NCBI GenBank assembly: GCA_016795145.1
Contig: JAEUII010000107.1
Coordinates: forward strand, 1-53,180
Length of the DNA stretch: 53,180 nucleotides
Origin: Planctomycetaceae bacterium
GTDB lineage: Bacteria > Planctomycetota > Planctomycetia > Planctomycetales > Planctomycetaceae
Direction: 5' to 3'
The notes beneath the pieces are model-generated. The model searched no databases, was not told where the DNA came from, and worked only from the letters and a program-made list of their open reading frames with translations. Position 1 is the first letter of the stretch; every line of letters starts with the position of its first letter. The position numbers were made by a program, and so were the translations under genes. Below are positions 52,452-53,180 of the stretch, one piece after another.

Positions 52452-53180
52452 TCAGAAGTCCCAGGTGCGTTCTCCGTTGTCAGCCTTCAGCTTGATCCAA
52501 TCCACGTCAACGGTGTCATTGGGAACAGGAAGATAAACGCGAAGGATTCCAAGTGCTCCTTCGGCGGGCACCTGTATTTCGGGAGTTTGCCAGTCCCCGC
52601 CGCTGATTGTGTATTCGACCGATTGAGCCTGCTTTTGAGCAGCCGGTTCGGGCAGCCATTCAATTTTCGCCGTGCCACCGTTCGTTGATCGAACTCGTAA
52701 CTGCATCGATGCCGGCCCCTTCGATCGCCCCGCGGCGAATCCAAGGAACGGCGTTGCGTTCTGAGGCACAACGGTCAGGACACCATCCTTCACGGTGGCG
52801 GAGCAACCGCGATTCTTCCAGCCCTGAAGCTCCTTTGGAAACTCTTCCTCTGACTTCTTTGGACTTGTCTTCGAGACGCCTCTTGAGTTTGGCTGGTAGT
52901 TGGGATTTCGAATCGGAATCACCGCATCGGTGTCGGCGAGTATCTGCTTCATCCGTTTCAGGAGTCTGCTGACTTCGTCCGGATATTGAGCCGCCACGTT
53001 TGTCGTTTCGCCTGGATCGGTTTCAAGATTGTAGAGTTCCAGGCGATCCGTACCGTCGTCGTTTTGCCCGTAGAAGCGAATCAGTTTCCATGGACCCTCG
53101 CGAAGGTATGAGCCCGGAAGGAACCCGGGAATGGTCTGTGCCTGTGCCTCGCTGCCATGGGGAAAATGGCAGAAGACAAA
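52452..53180 (-). CDS. sulfatase, C-terminal part, cut by the window edge
   Basis: A reading frame open to the right end gives 242 residues of the C-terminal part of a sulfatase; the start is outside the window. At the edge it reads FVFCHFPHGSEAQAQTIPG, then REGPWKLIRFYGQ, then ELYNLETDPGETTNVA, the standard end of type I sulfatases. An internal GTG at 52997 would give a 181-residue frame, but the sulfatase match upstream shows it is not the start. After the canonical end comes a beta-rich extension (about 90 residues ending in DVDWIKLKADNG) with Trp-rich strands that looks like a binding module. The catalytic Cys site is not in the window. The gene converges with queD. Confidence 0.92.
   Translation of the reverse strand, partial: FVFCHFPHGSEAQAQTIPGFLPGSYLREGPWKLIRFYGQNDDGTDRLELYNLETDPGETTNVAAQYPDEVSRLLKRMKQILADTDAVIPIRNPNYQPNSRGVSKTSPKKSEEEFPKELQGWKNRGCSATVKDGVLTVVPQNATPFLGFAAGRSKGPASMQLRVRSTNGGTAKIEWLPEPAAQKQAQSVEYTISGGDWQTPEIQVPAEGALGILRVYLPVPNDTVDVDWIKLKADNGERTWDF

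Overview
The window reads as chromosome of a planctomycete, probably of the family Planctomycetaceae. Evidence: a DUF1501 protein with a twin-arginine leader, sulfatases (one with EF-hands), an ECF sigma factor coupled to a one-TM LolA-like partner, a secreted FAD-dependent oxidoreductase with a beta-sandwich tail, a metzincin with an N-terminal LEERTLL motif, and intergenic regions packed with palindromic repeats. The lineage is inferred from gene content only; there is no rRNA in the window. No tRNA, rRNA, CRISPR array, prophage or complete insertion sequence was found.

Layout. 1-7 kb (minus): DUF1501 protein, sigma factor/partner pair and a double-esterase/SMP-30 fusion, separated by copies of a two-hairpin repeat. 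7-12 kb (minus): GT2 glycosyltransferase overlapping a LAB_N membrane protein, an AGCS sodium/amino-acid symporter and an Nramp-like carrier lacking the metal-binding motif. 12-14.5 kb (plus): short hybrid-cluster protein and a protoglobin, a likely nitrosative-stress pair with operator-like palindromes upstream. 14.7-18 kb: FAD oxidoreductase, fmt. 18-21 kb (minus): surface metzincin with six repeated modules. 21.5-25.5 kb (plus): Bax inhibitor-1 protein, orphan histidine kinase, DMT transporter, with two clear intrinsic terminators. 25.6-33.2 kb (minus): queA, a secreted protein, Nudix protein, sulfatase, an alpha/beta-hydrolase/SGNH fusion and a small membrane protein. 33.6-37 kb (plus): flippase, hexapeptide acyltransferase, TIM-barrel isomerase-like protein. 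37.5-44 kb (minus): aminopeptidase P, accB, accC, PPi-type phosphofructokinase and a PLP decarboxylase, possibly one transcription unit. 44-52.4 kb (plus): alpha/beta hydrolase, Uma2 nuclease between two 244-bp direct repeats, DinB-like protein, a methionine-rich RecA/RadA-like ATPase next to an AddA-type helicase-nuclease, and queD. The right edge cuts a sulfatase on the minus strand.

The least ordinary items are (a) at least six families of dispersed palindromic elements, two of which pair hairpins whose loops are reverse complements of each other, so kissing-loop pairing is possible; (b) the Met-rich RecA-like ATPase beside the recombination helicase; (c) the hcp-protoglobin pair with paired palindromes; (d) a nested palindrome between accB and accC. 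Several start codons were moved inward from the longest ORF on the basis of Shine-Dalgarno sites, signal peptides or terminators lying inside the longer reading frame.
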